Assembly (NCBI GenBank): GCA_027627225.1
Contig: CM051038.1
Coordinates: 47,268,843 to 47,332,842, forward strand
Reading direction: 5' to 3'
Source: Congeria kusceri
Taxonomy: Eukaryota > Mollusca > Bivalvia > Myida > Dreissenidae
Length of the DNA: 64,000 bases
The notes below the pieces were generated by a model. It searched no databases and was not told the origin of the DNA. It saw only the letters and a program-made list of their open reading frames with translations. Below are positions 45,797 through 56,470 of this stretch, piece by piece (positions within the stretch are counted from its first letter, which is position 1; every line of letters begins with the position of its first letter). Position numbers and translations under genes: made by a program.

Positions 45797-46967
45797 GTTG
45801 GCTAGGAATTTTAATACAATTTTTGACACCGTAACCTGCAAGTGCAAAACTGTTTTTATTATAAACATTGTTATAACAGTCCTTGGATAAGATGCCATTG
45901 GCTTCATGAAAGAAATTAAATTTTGTTTGACAATCTTGAAATGGTCAGAATAATATAGTTAACAGTAAAGAATGTATTTGCAGTGCACAATTATTGCTAA
46001 TTAAATACATGTATTTTCATCAGTCGTAAACATAAGTGTATTGATGCAATTGACAACGAACAGGACAATCAGAAGAAAATATCTTCGTTCTCAAAGACTT
46101 GAGCAAATATAACTATCATGGATGTTTTGTTTCAAACCTTTGAAGTGCAACATTATCTGCATTTCATTCATACAACATTGTTTTACATCAGAAGAACATA
46201 ATTTTGTGCATTAATTGAAATTTTTGTATTTTTTTTTATGAACTGAGTTCAAGGCATCTCATTCGCAGAAAAACTTACTTTAAATCTAGGCTTCCCACAA
46301 AATGAACAAACATGGCAGCATGCTGGATTTTTAACATTACACCTTTAGGACGGCCACATCTAGATAATAAGTATGAAAATTAAAATGCAAAGGTTGATTC
46401 AAAAACATTAATATTGGACTAATTGCCAAAACGACAGTATATTGCTAAAAATGCCGAACAACATAAGAACTACGTTGTGCAATGGCCGCTTTAATGCAAC
46501 ACTGGTTAAAAGATGATTTAAGACGGTGTCAGGCGCAATATGTCGACTAATATTAAACGAACAATCACATCTATGCAATTCAAATTAAACATGAATACAG
46601 TCACAGTTACAGTATTAAAGAGTGTGTATGTTATGGTGTACCGTATTGGGTAGTCAACAGGCCCATACATTTAAGCATTACATGTGTATTGTTAAGTGTA
46701 TTTCTACACACCGAACATGCTGAATAGGCCAATTCAATGCAGAGGCTCGGATTTATTCACTTTGTTATTTAATGTTTTGTGTACACGCTGCATTGTATCT
46801 AAGTCGGTATGAGGGTATGAAATGGATCAATGCCTCAAAATAAAGGCTGCACATATTTTATATAACGCTGTTGCCGTTGAATATTCATTTTAAGTCTTAA
46901 ATGACGCCCATCATAATATACTTTGCTTTGACCGTTCCAAGGAGGTGACCCAAGTTCATATTAAATA
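45797..46967. other. Intron stretch
   Basis: Nothing recognised. Confidence 0.4.
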
Positions 46968-47190
46968 GGTGTGGCGTGGGAAAACCGGACTTAATGAATC
47001 TGCGTAAAGTGGGTTAGCCTGTGCAGTCCGCAGAGGCTAATCCAGGATGGCACTTTCATCTTAAAATGTATTCATGTTTAGAAGAGACTTCCTGGAAACA
47101 GAAATCACCATAAAAGCGGAAAGTGCCGTCCCGGATTAGCCTGTGCGGACTACACATGCATTAAGCCCGCTTTTCCCACGACGCGTCTCA
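46968..47190. mobile_element. Double-hairpin MITE-like repeat, copy D
   Basis: TIR ggtgtggcgtgggaaaaccg and the inverse of cttttcccacgacgcgtctc. Hairpin 1 is shortened (gggttagcctgtgcagtccg ... ggctaatccaggatggcac). Hairpin 2 is truncated after gattagcctgtgcggacta, before the 'catgcattaagcccg' end. Confidence 0.88.
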
Positions 47191-47261
47191 TTTGTATTTT
47201 GTATTTACAATGTGTTTTTTTTTTATAGTGTGCTGTGTTTTATTGGCAATTTATATTGGAA

Positions 47262-47499
47262 CCGTATTCACAAAGCTCCTTAAGGAAAACTTAAGTAAAT
47301 TCCTTAAATTCTTAAATTTCCTCAAATCTCTGTCTGTTTCATGTATTCATGTCTTAAAACATTACATGTTGAAAACTTGTAACTATTGTTCGTATGTTTT
47401 GTACAGAAACCATTGAATTTCACATAGAAAATTTTATCTAAAATTTCTACTTAAGTACAACTTAAGTTAAGATGTCCCATAGGAGCTTTGTGAATACCA
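47262..47499. mobile_element. Palindromic MITE, GTATTCACAAAGCTCCT ends
   Basis: GTATTCACAAAGCTCCT at 47264-47280 is exactly inverted at 47481-47497, with subterminal cttaag repeats on both sides. About 235 bp, no coding capacity. The same terminus occurs on short palindromic elements in many animal genomes. Confidence 0.85.
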
Positions 47500-47679
47500 G
47501 CCCTGGCCTTAAACTTATACATTGTACTGCTATTAAGAATCATCTTCTGCGGATGCAGCAGGAGTTTCACTTTGTTTATATTAATAGGTAGAAAAACATA
47601 AACGTTAAAGTAATGTCCATTAACCGTTTACGTTACTATTAGTTGAAATTTCTTCCAAATCAATATGTTGGTAGTGGAC

Positions 47680-47990
47680 ACATATTTACGCAAAATTTGG
47701 CAAGTGAATCTCATGCAAAACCACGATTATCTAATTATATCCGAGTGCTTTGAGTGCATAAATCACTCAACTAATTTGATTGCGATAGACGTTAATGGAA
47801 ACGCCTATTTTCCGCGAAAAGCACAAATCGCAAAATCTTCCAAATAAATCCCATGGTTTTCCACGATTGTCAACAGTATCCTAGAGCATTTTGAGTGGGT
47901 AAATCACTCAGTTACATTACTTTGGAATAAGATAGACGTTAATGAATATTGCATACAAAACAACGATTAGCTAATGATATCCGAGTTCAG
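47680..47990. repeat. Degenerate tandem repeat of about 120 bp
   Basis: Phrases such as catgcaaaaccacgatta, atatccgagtgctttgag, 'taaatcactcaa' and gatagacgttaatgga recur two to three times with considerable drift. Confidence 0.6.
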
Positions 47991-48093
47991 GTTGTTTATT
48001 AATAGTTTAACAACGGTCAATTTTGTTCTTTGTCTATAAAATCTCCGCGTTTGTCATTTTGGAATGCTTAATAACAGACTAAACAGGCAAATA

Positions 48094-48172
48094 TGTGCGG
48101 ACTGCACAGGCTAATCCGGGACGACACTTTACGCACATGCATTAAGCCGGGTTTTCCCACGAAATGCCTCAT
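48094..48172. mobile_element. Double-hairpin repeat, partial copy E
   Basis: Only the right end remains: gactgcacaggctaatccgg, gacgacactttacgcacatg, cattaagccgggttttccc, then acgaaatgcctca. Confidence 0.85.
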
Positions 48173-48473
48173 ATCATTTAAAGTCATTACTGCAATGTTA
48201 GTATTTTATGTTATGAAAACCAACCCATTTGTTGGATGAAGTGCCTGATTAATTGTGGCCACTTTGTTCCTCAGGAACTCGTTTATGAGCTCCGTCGGAT
48301 AATTTTTTTTTTGTCGGGCATTGCAACACGAAATAATTTCGGAAACCGTTTCCGGTCCGAAGGAATCGGCGAGGACGAACCCAGTGAAACAAGTAAATCA
48401 TACAAAGTTATTGATTATGTACGTATGTAAATAAGATTTGTTTCGAAATAAACGCTTCCAAGAAAATTCTTAC

Positions 48474-48647
48474 CACAGAAAAGAATTCCATGGCCTGGTG
48501 TATCGTAGCAGCGTTGTCCCAATGAAAGAGTTTCTTCATCATGTAAATGCGAAGGTCATTGAGCTTTTGGTCAGACACTGCCAGCCGATAGAACTGGGGG
48601 AAGCGGGTCCGGTCGGACAGAATGGGGGAAGAGGAACCGTATGAGAG
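48474..48647 (-). CDS. GABA-B-like exon: lobe 1 agonist-pocket loop
   Basis: 58 codons, phase 0-0, acceptor GTGTTATTAG and donor TTCTGTG|GTAAGA. Reads [20 protein letters not shown], then RLAVSDQKLNDLRIYMMKK, then LFHWDNAATIHQAMEFFSV. It matches '[21 protein letters not shown]' of GABA-B subunit 1, including the serine cluster that contributes to agonist binding in that subunit (family knowledge). Reading frame intact; a stop immediately upstream confirms that the acceptor is real. Confidence 0.93.
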
Positions 48648-49299
48648 CTAATAACACGCTTGTGGTTAAAAACTCAAGCAAATAACAATTGATGCAAGAA
48701 TGTATTTAGAAACCATAGCATACACTGCGTGTATTATAACAATGTTCAATCAAATGGTCAAAGTGTCAGGTGTTTATTTATATTCATATTTTTATATAAA
48801 CATATCTTCAACTATCTATACTATAAATACGTACGCAGTTAAAGCGTTCGTGAATGAAATAGTACACACAGTTACACATTTACGAAGATACAATTTGCAC
48901 AACACTTTATATTTTGTTCATTTTAAAAGAGAGGCGTCTTTCTTATATTTGCAAAAATTTTGCAATTATTTAATTAATTTGTACTAAAACAACGTCATGT
49001 CTTATTATTGCTCTGACTACTACTTATATATGGTCGTAATATGAACTCTTTGTGCCGTCAGGAAATCGTTGGATTTTTCTCCTATGTTCAAGAACAGCTG
49101 AAGAAACATAATATATATTTTAGCAAACCTACAAAGAAAACTGTCAAACAAACTTGATATTAAGCATTTACAGTATAACACACCATATGTACCCATTTTA
49201 ACTGATTGGTTTACTAACCCCTCCCTGATTCATTTCCCTTTTGATATCTAGATTACGGACCATTCAGCCTTAAACACGTTCGAAACCACGTAGATTTAC
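48648..49299. other. Short intron of the GABA-B-like gene
   Basis: A small piece of coding sequence (about five codons, family consensus 'WN--V') is missing between the flanking exons and would be expected here as a 16-base micro-exon; none could be picked out by eye. Confidence 0.4.
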
Positions 49300-49424
49300 C
49301 TGCGATATGGCACCTGCGACGTTGCCTCGGAGCCCGTCGAGCATCCATCGCCTAGCACCATGTGATAGGGAGGTTGTGTGTGGAACTTCTCTCTTTTCCG
49401 GTATACGGCAATACCCGGGCTACA
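49300..49424 (-). CDS. GABA-B-like exon: lobe 1, GCS motif
   Basis: 125 bases between acceptor CGTTTCAG and donor CGCAG|GTAAAT. The only open frame reads CSPGIAVYRKREKFHTQPPY, then HMVLGDGCSTGSEATSQVPY, then R. It parallels '[26 protein letters not shown]' in GABA-B subunits, including the GCS serine that touches ligand in subunit 1. The exon ends in phase 2 while the next exon starts in phase 0, so something is missing or out of frame between them. Confidence 0.78.
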
Positions 49425-50149
49425 CTGAAACGAAATACATAATTATGTAGTTTTTTATCACTTAGAGTCAACATTGCTTTTGTATGTTTTGTTAGAGTAA
49501 CAAGAGGTAACCTAGGGTAATCAATAACAAGTGTGTTTTTACAATGGATCGTGTACACTACTGAGATTGTGTCATGGTAAGCAATATCTCTCTATTTAGG
49601 GAACCACTAAAATACTAAATGAGTTTGGGTCAATAACTCACAATGTGATGATTGGTGTGCAGATATAATATATTTCATACCACACGGACATTAATGCGAT
49701 CTTTACAACTTCAAGGGCAATGAAATACTTATTTTCGTTCCGCGTTGTACTTAGACCTATTGACTTTTCGTTATAATTTCTTTGGGATCAATACAATGCA
49801 AGAATTTGGTTTCCTGTTAGCAGGTGTGCTTAGCGTTGTGAACCGTTTCTGAAACACGGAAATCCCCGAATCCCTGAACCGGAAAGATCCGACCGCGATA
49901 AACACTTCTTAAACATAGATTTTCATTAGATATTCAAAATGATTAGGATGCATTTTACACACATGCGTTATACATAGGGAGGGGCAAACCACCAAATATA
50001 TTGAGCTGACTTAATTTAGAGACGGAACCAGGAATAAACAGCCTGGAAATTAATATTGCAATAGCATTTGCCACAATTGTTCAAAGGAATGAACAAACGT
50101 GTGTGCTGGTCATGTAATGCACTTTCTAGATCAACAAGGATATCAGTAG
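49425..50149. other. Intron stretch
   Basis: Nothing recognised. Confidence 0.4.
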
Positions 50150-50345
50150 AACTGATGGATGCTCCCAAATAGGCTTTGTCAAAAATCATTAAAGCGGAAC
50201 GTCTTGATAGTATATGCACCTCCACTTGGTAATAAAGCTTCTCGTAACGCTTCGTTGAATTCCAGCCAGTAGTTGCTGAAAAATAGCCCCGATATTACCT
50301 GGCAATCCTATTAAAAGTTCATAAATACTAGGCAATCCTGTCAAA
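50150..50345. repeat. Mollusc dispersed repeat, copy
   Basis: Contains aaagcggaacgtcttgatag, tggtaataaagcttc, ttcgttgaattccagccagt and gttgctgaaaaatagccc, the same family as 6590-7100 and 7785-7985. Confidence 0.7.
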
Positions 50346-51284
50346 CGGTTTAAACCCCCAAAGAAATATCAGCAATTATAACAATGATGACATTGGTCTT
50401 GATATTTGAATCATTCTTAAGTATTGGTAGATATGCAAACTGGCTTCCCAGGCGGAGGTTTGAGCTCCGCGGTTGCTATATTGTTTGATAATACCACGAA
50501 AAGCTTGGAGAGAGAAAAACACCACAAAAGAAATTGCCAAATATGTGATAGGATCAATAACAACAAATAGCAGAAAAAGGAAAAGAGGAAAATCTAGATG
50601 AACAATTAACGTTACTTGAATGTTTGGTCAAGACTAACATAATTCAAATACTGTCTTATCAACGGAAGCATGTGTAACATGCATAAAAGGAAGGTAACTA
50701 TATTTTTGGATTTGTGATTTAACATGTTGATTTCAGAGTAAAAAGTTTTGTATCATTGTAAAACAGACCCTGCGCAGTTGTAACTCTGTAAGAATAATCT
50801 TCTTGTTGGAGATTGAAGGCTAAGTTTAAGTACCAAAACATGATATTCGGAACACTCTCACGTATATATGAAATTATCATTTGCGATGAAATCACACTTT
50901 ATGATATCTAAAAGAAAGTGAAATCCCATTGTTTAAGGAATGATATTTATAAGCGTTGTCATCTACATAGCGGCATCATATTAAAACCGAATAAAACGCG
51001 AAACAGCAGTTATAAAGACTTGTTTGTAAGGGCAACAGAAGGGTGTTATTGATAAATAACATAACTAAAACAATGATAGTAAAAGTTAGTATTAGTTCCG
51101 ATGATAAAAATATATTTTAACTTGTCACATTCCGTACAAGCAATTCCAAGAAAAAAAAAACATTAATTAATTATTACATATTTTAATATACGAACGCTCC
51201 ATTTATCACATTGATTTGTGTGGCCTGCTGTTTAAGTGTTGACCGCCAGTTCGTGATAAGGACAAAGCACAACCCTAATACGGT
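50346..51284. other. Intron stretch
   Basis: Nothing recognised. Confidence 0.4.
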
Positions 51285-51602
51285 TGTTTGTTTGGATCTT
51301 TTGCCGTTTGTAACAGTATTTCATTAATATCACGACGGTCAGTTAACCTACTCACACTTGTCATGGGCAAGCTTAGCAGATCTGAGTGTTTTACCAGTAC
51401 TAAGTGCACATACTTATGTCAGTAACTGATAACTGTCCTACTTGAATCAGAGGTAGGGGAGAATGGCCGTAGAAATGATTTCATGGCGAATCACCACACA
51501 AGTTATGTGGCCGGTCTGGGTTTCGAACTCACTATCCCAGGAATTGACAGTCCAGCCCTCTACCAACTGCATTAGCTGGGCTCGGCAACCTACTTCGTAC
51601 GC
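51285..51602 (-). mobile_element. Bivalve Meta-type SINE, near complete
   Basis: Minus strand: the tRNA-like head has TAATGCAGTTGGTAGAG (A box) and GAGTTCGAAACCC (B box). The body contains tcaagtaggacagttatcag, ttactgacataagtatgtgc and acttagtactgg, and ends with ttaactgaccgtcgtgatat then gaaatactgttacaaacggc. The central part matches the bivalve SINE family that I remember as carrying the Meta domain. Inside an intron of the opposite-facing frame of the receptor gene, in the same orientation as that gene. Confidence 0.85.
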
Positions 51603-53819
51603 AGAAAATAAGCACATTTGTGTTTTGGTTATCACCAGGTCCTTTCCACGTCCTTAACACACATCTGTACGTGGTGAGGACCTTGTGAACTGAGTACTAA
51701 CGGGCTCTGATGTTTTATCAAATATATGTTTCATACTGAGTCCTCGTTTTTCAAATCACTTATTTGGAACGTTTTATGCATGTAACAATCCACCACCCCC
51801 CCACGCACACGTCCTCAATGTCCATAACGACATATTCAGGTCCCCGCTGCGTATATATTTAATGTCAAAGAGAATCCTCATCAAGTTTGCGTAGTCCTAT
51901 CACTCGAATTAATTGCAACTTCTGCTACCACCGCAAAAGTATCTATGACAACTGTTTATATGATGAAAAAATCAACGATTGTTAATATTTTAGCAATAAC
52001 GTAGTCAGCATAAATTCTTCAAAGGGGTGTATATATATACGCTTATTCCAAATTGTGTTAAAAATGTCCACGCTTTGCTTTATTTTGATGTAGCGAAATT
52101 GTAAATCCCATAAAAATCAACTTGACAAAAGAGAAAAAAATGATCTGGATTAGTGACGTACTAATTACATGTGTTATATAATCTATAAATAAACAGACCA
52201 AACAGTCATCGACGAATGAAAATAAAAGAGATGTCGCATGGCCTTAACTCATGTCTTATGGGCTAAAGATAGTTTTGTGGATTTCCCAAAATGTGTACAA
52301 GCATATAGAAATTAACACAAATCAACAGGAACAAGAACTTTTGCGTCATTTATGTATAAGGGCTAAACTAGATTTGGTGAATTTTCTCTTTTTTTCCCGA
52401 CACGTGCATTGAAAACTGTACTCGTAACAGTGAAACTAGCACATAATTATTTTCCGTTTACATACAACAATGACGTCATTTTGCTGATTTTCGTGACGTC
52501 ATGTTATATGTTTCGTATGATCTAGTAGGCTATTGCTTGCATTTATCAGAATTTGATGAGATAAATCGAATAACAGATCGGCGTTGGATTATAATACTAT
52601 TTATAGATTATATAACAAAATCGTGTTGACTAGATGGCCATTGGACATGGCTAACGCCTCGGTCAACATGAGTTTTACCCAGTGAACAGCGGACTCGGAG
52701 AGGACATTCCTTCACAAAGTCACAGCATGTTTTTCGTGAGTCGTGCAACAATGTCGCAATGTGTTCTATGGACACCAAATACTAAATAATACTTGAACAT
52801 TCCTGCCTGCAAGGCTTGATCCGGATCACAACACCAAAATGGAATCATGTGTTACTTGGCAAATTTTTAACCTTCCCAAAATATGACATGCGAATCCTTT
52901 TACAACTGTATTTTCGTACAGTTGCTTACAAACAGACAAACAAACAAACAGCCTCCTTAGATGCAATAAGACAGTGTTAAAACACGCGATTGCAACTCTT
53001 AAATAATTTAACACTGTGCTACTCTGTTAAACATATATGCTTTTGAGTGTATATTTATGAAATAAATCCACATTTAAAGGAAACACTGTAGTCTTGTTTT
53101 TTTTAAGGAACATCGCATTGGCAAGTCAACAGTTTCTGATATTCAGTTTTCGCGGCCACGTCAGACCGCGGACACATCCAGTAAAGTTGTAAGAGGTAAA
53201 GGAAAAAATACCAAAAATACCATAATACTGGTCCTCATATTTTTTTGTATGTTTGAAATACGAAAATCTGTAAACAAATCTATTTAATATAAAACTTACA
53301 TAGGATAAAAACTATAAACATGTGTTTTCTACAATGTTTTAATCGTAAATGCACATTTGTAGATTTGCTCAGAAACTCTTTGTACTGTTTTCAAAATTAC
53401 TTTACAACATACAGCCGTATTATGTCATTGTCTAAGGCAAATGAGTTTGTTTTTAAAGGAGCCTCCAGCCATTTACTTCGCGGTTACACAACTCATGTTG
53501 TTTTCCAATGGTTTAAAAATTTTTGTTGATTGGTGACCGCATGGGTTGGTACGAAGGTTTTACGCGAATGCGCTCATATCCGTTACGTCAATGCGGCGAA
53601 ATAAGGCACGGTTTACATACGGTCGTTGTGCTTTCACCGTTCATGTTATTGAATTTCATTTGCATGATATGTATGTACTTAGTATATACACCACACACAA
53701 ACCTTTAAAAAAGGACAGTGATGTCATGGAATGCAATGCCATCAATAAATGCCAACTTCTATTTCTAAATTATCGTAGCCACTCACACTTGTTGTTTAAA
53801 TATCATGTCTGTTCATAAC
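51603..53819. other. Intron stretch with twin CRE sites
   Basis: TGACGTCA at 52471-52478 and 52494-52501, in an inverted relative of the repeat at 38440-38640. A CAAA/ACAG run lies near 52930. No exon recognised; unassigned small frames at 53320-53818. Confidence 0.4.
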
Positions 53820-54010
53820 ACACATGTATTTGGAGTCACAATTGTATCCTGGAAGTATGGAGCCGTTAGCACGGATGTCCTCCAATGCAATTTTAACCGG
53901 TAGTAGCCCTGCTGGGCCGCCTGTCCACCCATTTCCGGTCATATAAAGCAATCCAAGTAGCCGTATTTGTTTGTTAGATGTTTCGGGACATACAATGTTA
54001 ATTATATGTA
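53820..54010 (-). CDS. GABA-B-like exon: N-terminal lobe 1
   Basis: Reads (after two split bases) HIINIVCPETSNKQIRLLGL, LYMTGNGWTGGPAGLLPVKI, ALEDIRANGSILPGYN. It corresponds to the first strand and helix of the ligand domain: 'L-L-GL-P--G-WPGG-A---A-EMALEDVN---ILPGY'. The acceptor is TTCTTGAAATGTTAG. The 3' end is less certain: TGT|GTTATG at 53819 keeps phase 0 for the next exon, whereas a donor-like site at 53839 does not. An upstream signal-peptide exon should exist above 54010 but was not identified. Confidence 0.78.
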
Positions 54011-56269
54011 CTAACATTTCAAGAACAAAAACGTTAACCTAAACATATTTCATTTATGTGAATACTTTAGTGTGCGAATATAACTTAACATAAATCGGCT
54101 TGAAACTGAGCTTTATATAAAGTTGTATGATATGGACTAGGCGTATTAACATAAATATTGATGACTTTTTTATTATATGTGCCTATTCGCACGCGCACCT
54201 TGTTGGTTCCACTGGTAAAATTATCGGATACCGAATGCTATGAGATGCACAATACCAGCATCGCCTGATTCTTAATGCCTTTCGAAATTACGAGGATACA
54301 ACTCGTCATATCTTGTTTGAGTTGAGTTTTAAACAACAGCAATTACGTTACAGATAAAATTATATTATACACACACGCGTTAATTGACAGTCACATACTC
54401 CGTTCACAAGGTAAATGCGATGTCTTATCAACTGTCGTATGTCTAAAATTATTCATGTCATGTCGTTTTTTAAATTTATTTTGCCTTAACGAGAATGTTG
54501 AAGTATGTATGCTTGTCAATTTCATTGTATGCGTGTGGTGTAATTCGAACTTAAAACTTGCAATTTATCAGCATGTGTTTAATCAATCGCAAATAAGAGT
54601 TCATTGACTGCACATATTCAAATATAGCACTTAAGGAATTATACGTTTGAATGAACTAAATGAAAAGGTAAACACAGGCGTTGTATACCAAGACCAGATA
54701 AAATGATTTAAGGCATAAGTGTAGTATTTAAAATAGCAGATTCGGTGAACTAACACTTTTGAAAAAGTACATAATAGTACTTGCTTTTTTTTTCATTCCT
54801 GAAAGTGACGGACATAATGTTATTTGTGGACAGTGGAATTAGCTTATTATATATAGGACTTATGTATGTTTATCTTTTAATTAATGTAGTTTTCTTGTAC
54901 CGACGGAAAACTAATGATTGCATTTATAATTTATATCACTGAATAAGGTGTATTTATAATTTTAATAATATTAGTACTAAGTGTAATTTTAAAATACGCG
55001 CTGAGTTTACAGCACAGACAATTCAAAGTTCGTGTCATCTATGCAGATTTTTATGTATTATTATATATTATTTACAATATTAATGTTTACAGGTAAGATA
55101 ATTTGTTAATAATTTCCAAATCCCGTGTGTATTATTGTATTGCTTATAATATCTTCTTTTTGTGTGTAATTTGTTTTTTTTGTATTTATGTTATTTGTAT
55201 TACAGTTATATAACCAATACACACACGTAACTTGAACTACGTATTTGTACTTCAATATTGTCGTAATGAATTCGTTGTTCTTCGATCTATCTATACAGAT
55301 GTTTATTAATAATGTACTATTAATAATATTACTATTAACAGCCTATGCACGATGTCCCCACTTCGCTTCTTGAATGTTCAATTCATACGCCAACACACAG
55401 TTGAAACTAACATGACAATGTGATTAAATTGACTTTGTTGTACTTCAAATACTAAATCATTGCAAAGGCCATGCACGGAGTAGATGTTTTACCCGGTACA
55501 CTATTTCACCGGTAGGCATTTGTGTTTGCTGTTGTTTTATTTGTAGATTACACTTATATGGCTTGTACATATTTAAAAAAAAAATGTTTGGACTTTTGAT
55601 CGTGTGCTATAAGACAATCATATTCACTTCACCATTGCATTTATTTAGTAGCATTTTGTATGATATGCACGATATGTTTAATTCAGCAAGTTCGTTCATC
55701 ATGCAATGATATATTTAAACGTCTGTGGCATAACATAGTAAAATGCTTTCCTTACATATATTATGGTTGCTTAACGTGTTGTATTTTATGGCATGTACTG
55801 TTCAAACAGTTAACAAGTATTGGCACTGACGCTTCACAAATAACAAATAAGGATATTTTTCACTAAATCGAGGTTTGAATTCTGCATAATGTCATTAACA
55901 ATATCAACATATTTACATGTTAAGACAATATAAACTACGTAGACAATTGTTTTACAGTAAAAAAAGACATGTACTTTTGTCCATATACTCCATTCTGACT
56001 ACAACTAGATTTGTTTTGAAATACTGTTATTTCAAAGCGGTCCCCGGGTCTTTATGTAATATAATTTAAAAAGGCATTTCTTTTTAATAAAAATAAAAGC
56101 TGTCTTTAATTAAAATCAGATTGATGTTTTTAGTATATATTTTCAGATTAACAACTCGGACTGCAAAGATAGCGGGGTTCCGATGATTGAAAAAATTACA
56201 TCGTCATACAGTCAGCAAAGCACATCTCTCCTCACGACACAGGTTGATGCTTTATTATGCCACCAGTGC
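54011..56269. other. Upstream region of the receptor gene
   Basis: AT-rich; no signal-peptide exon, promoter or other gene recognised. Confidence 0.4.
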
Positions 56270-56470
56270 ACAATTACGTTGAAGATGCTAACCCAATATC
56301 TTGAAGCGTTATTATACCACTGACCGATAACACAATTTAACCCCGCCTACTTTCTGTAATATCATGTCCCTGACTGATACCATGTTTTAGCTCCGCCCAC
56401 ATTAACGAATATTATGCTAATGTGTCACGTGTAAGGATTGTTTAGTCCCGCCCACTTCTCGAAACTACTT
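56270..56470. repeat. Three spaced CCGCCYAC motifs in a degenerate repeat
   Basis: ccccgcctac (56341), gctccgcccac (56390) and gtcccgcccac (56443) recur at about 50-base spacing, each preceded by an AT-rich phrase with ...tgat/tttag. They could be Sp/KLF-type sites or simply tandem-repeat units. Confidence 0.4.

Larger units (their letters stand above)
28516..54010 (-). pseudogene. GABA-B receptor-like class C GPCR gene, disrupted
   Basis: At least eleven minus-strand exons in the right order cover the bilobed extracellular ligand domain, transmembrane helices 1-2 and 4-7, and perhaps the tail, of a GABA-B (metabotropic GABA) receptor subunit. Identified by conserved blocks: [81 protein letters not shown]. 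Exon phases match at the joins 39118 (1), 37739 (1), 37281 (2), 30176 (0). Family members are obligate or frequent heterodimers in the plasma membrane that signal through Gi/o. Three premature stops (37660-37662, 29474-29476, 29318-29320) and missing blocks argue for a pseudogene. The exon sequences are otherwise clean and splice sites preserved, so inactivation looks recent. Introns are filled with SINEs, MITEs and minisatellites. Confidence 0.85.

Noticed and set aside
48236..48644. Plus frames over 48438-48644
   Set aside because: Shadow of the lobe 1 exon; the minus strand gives the conserved LSYGSSSP block and proper splice sites.
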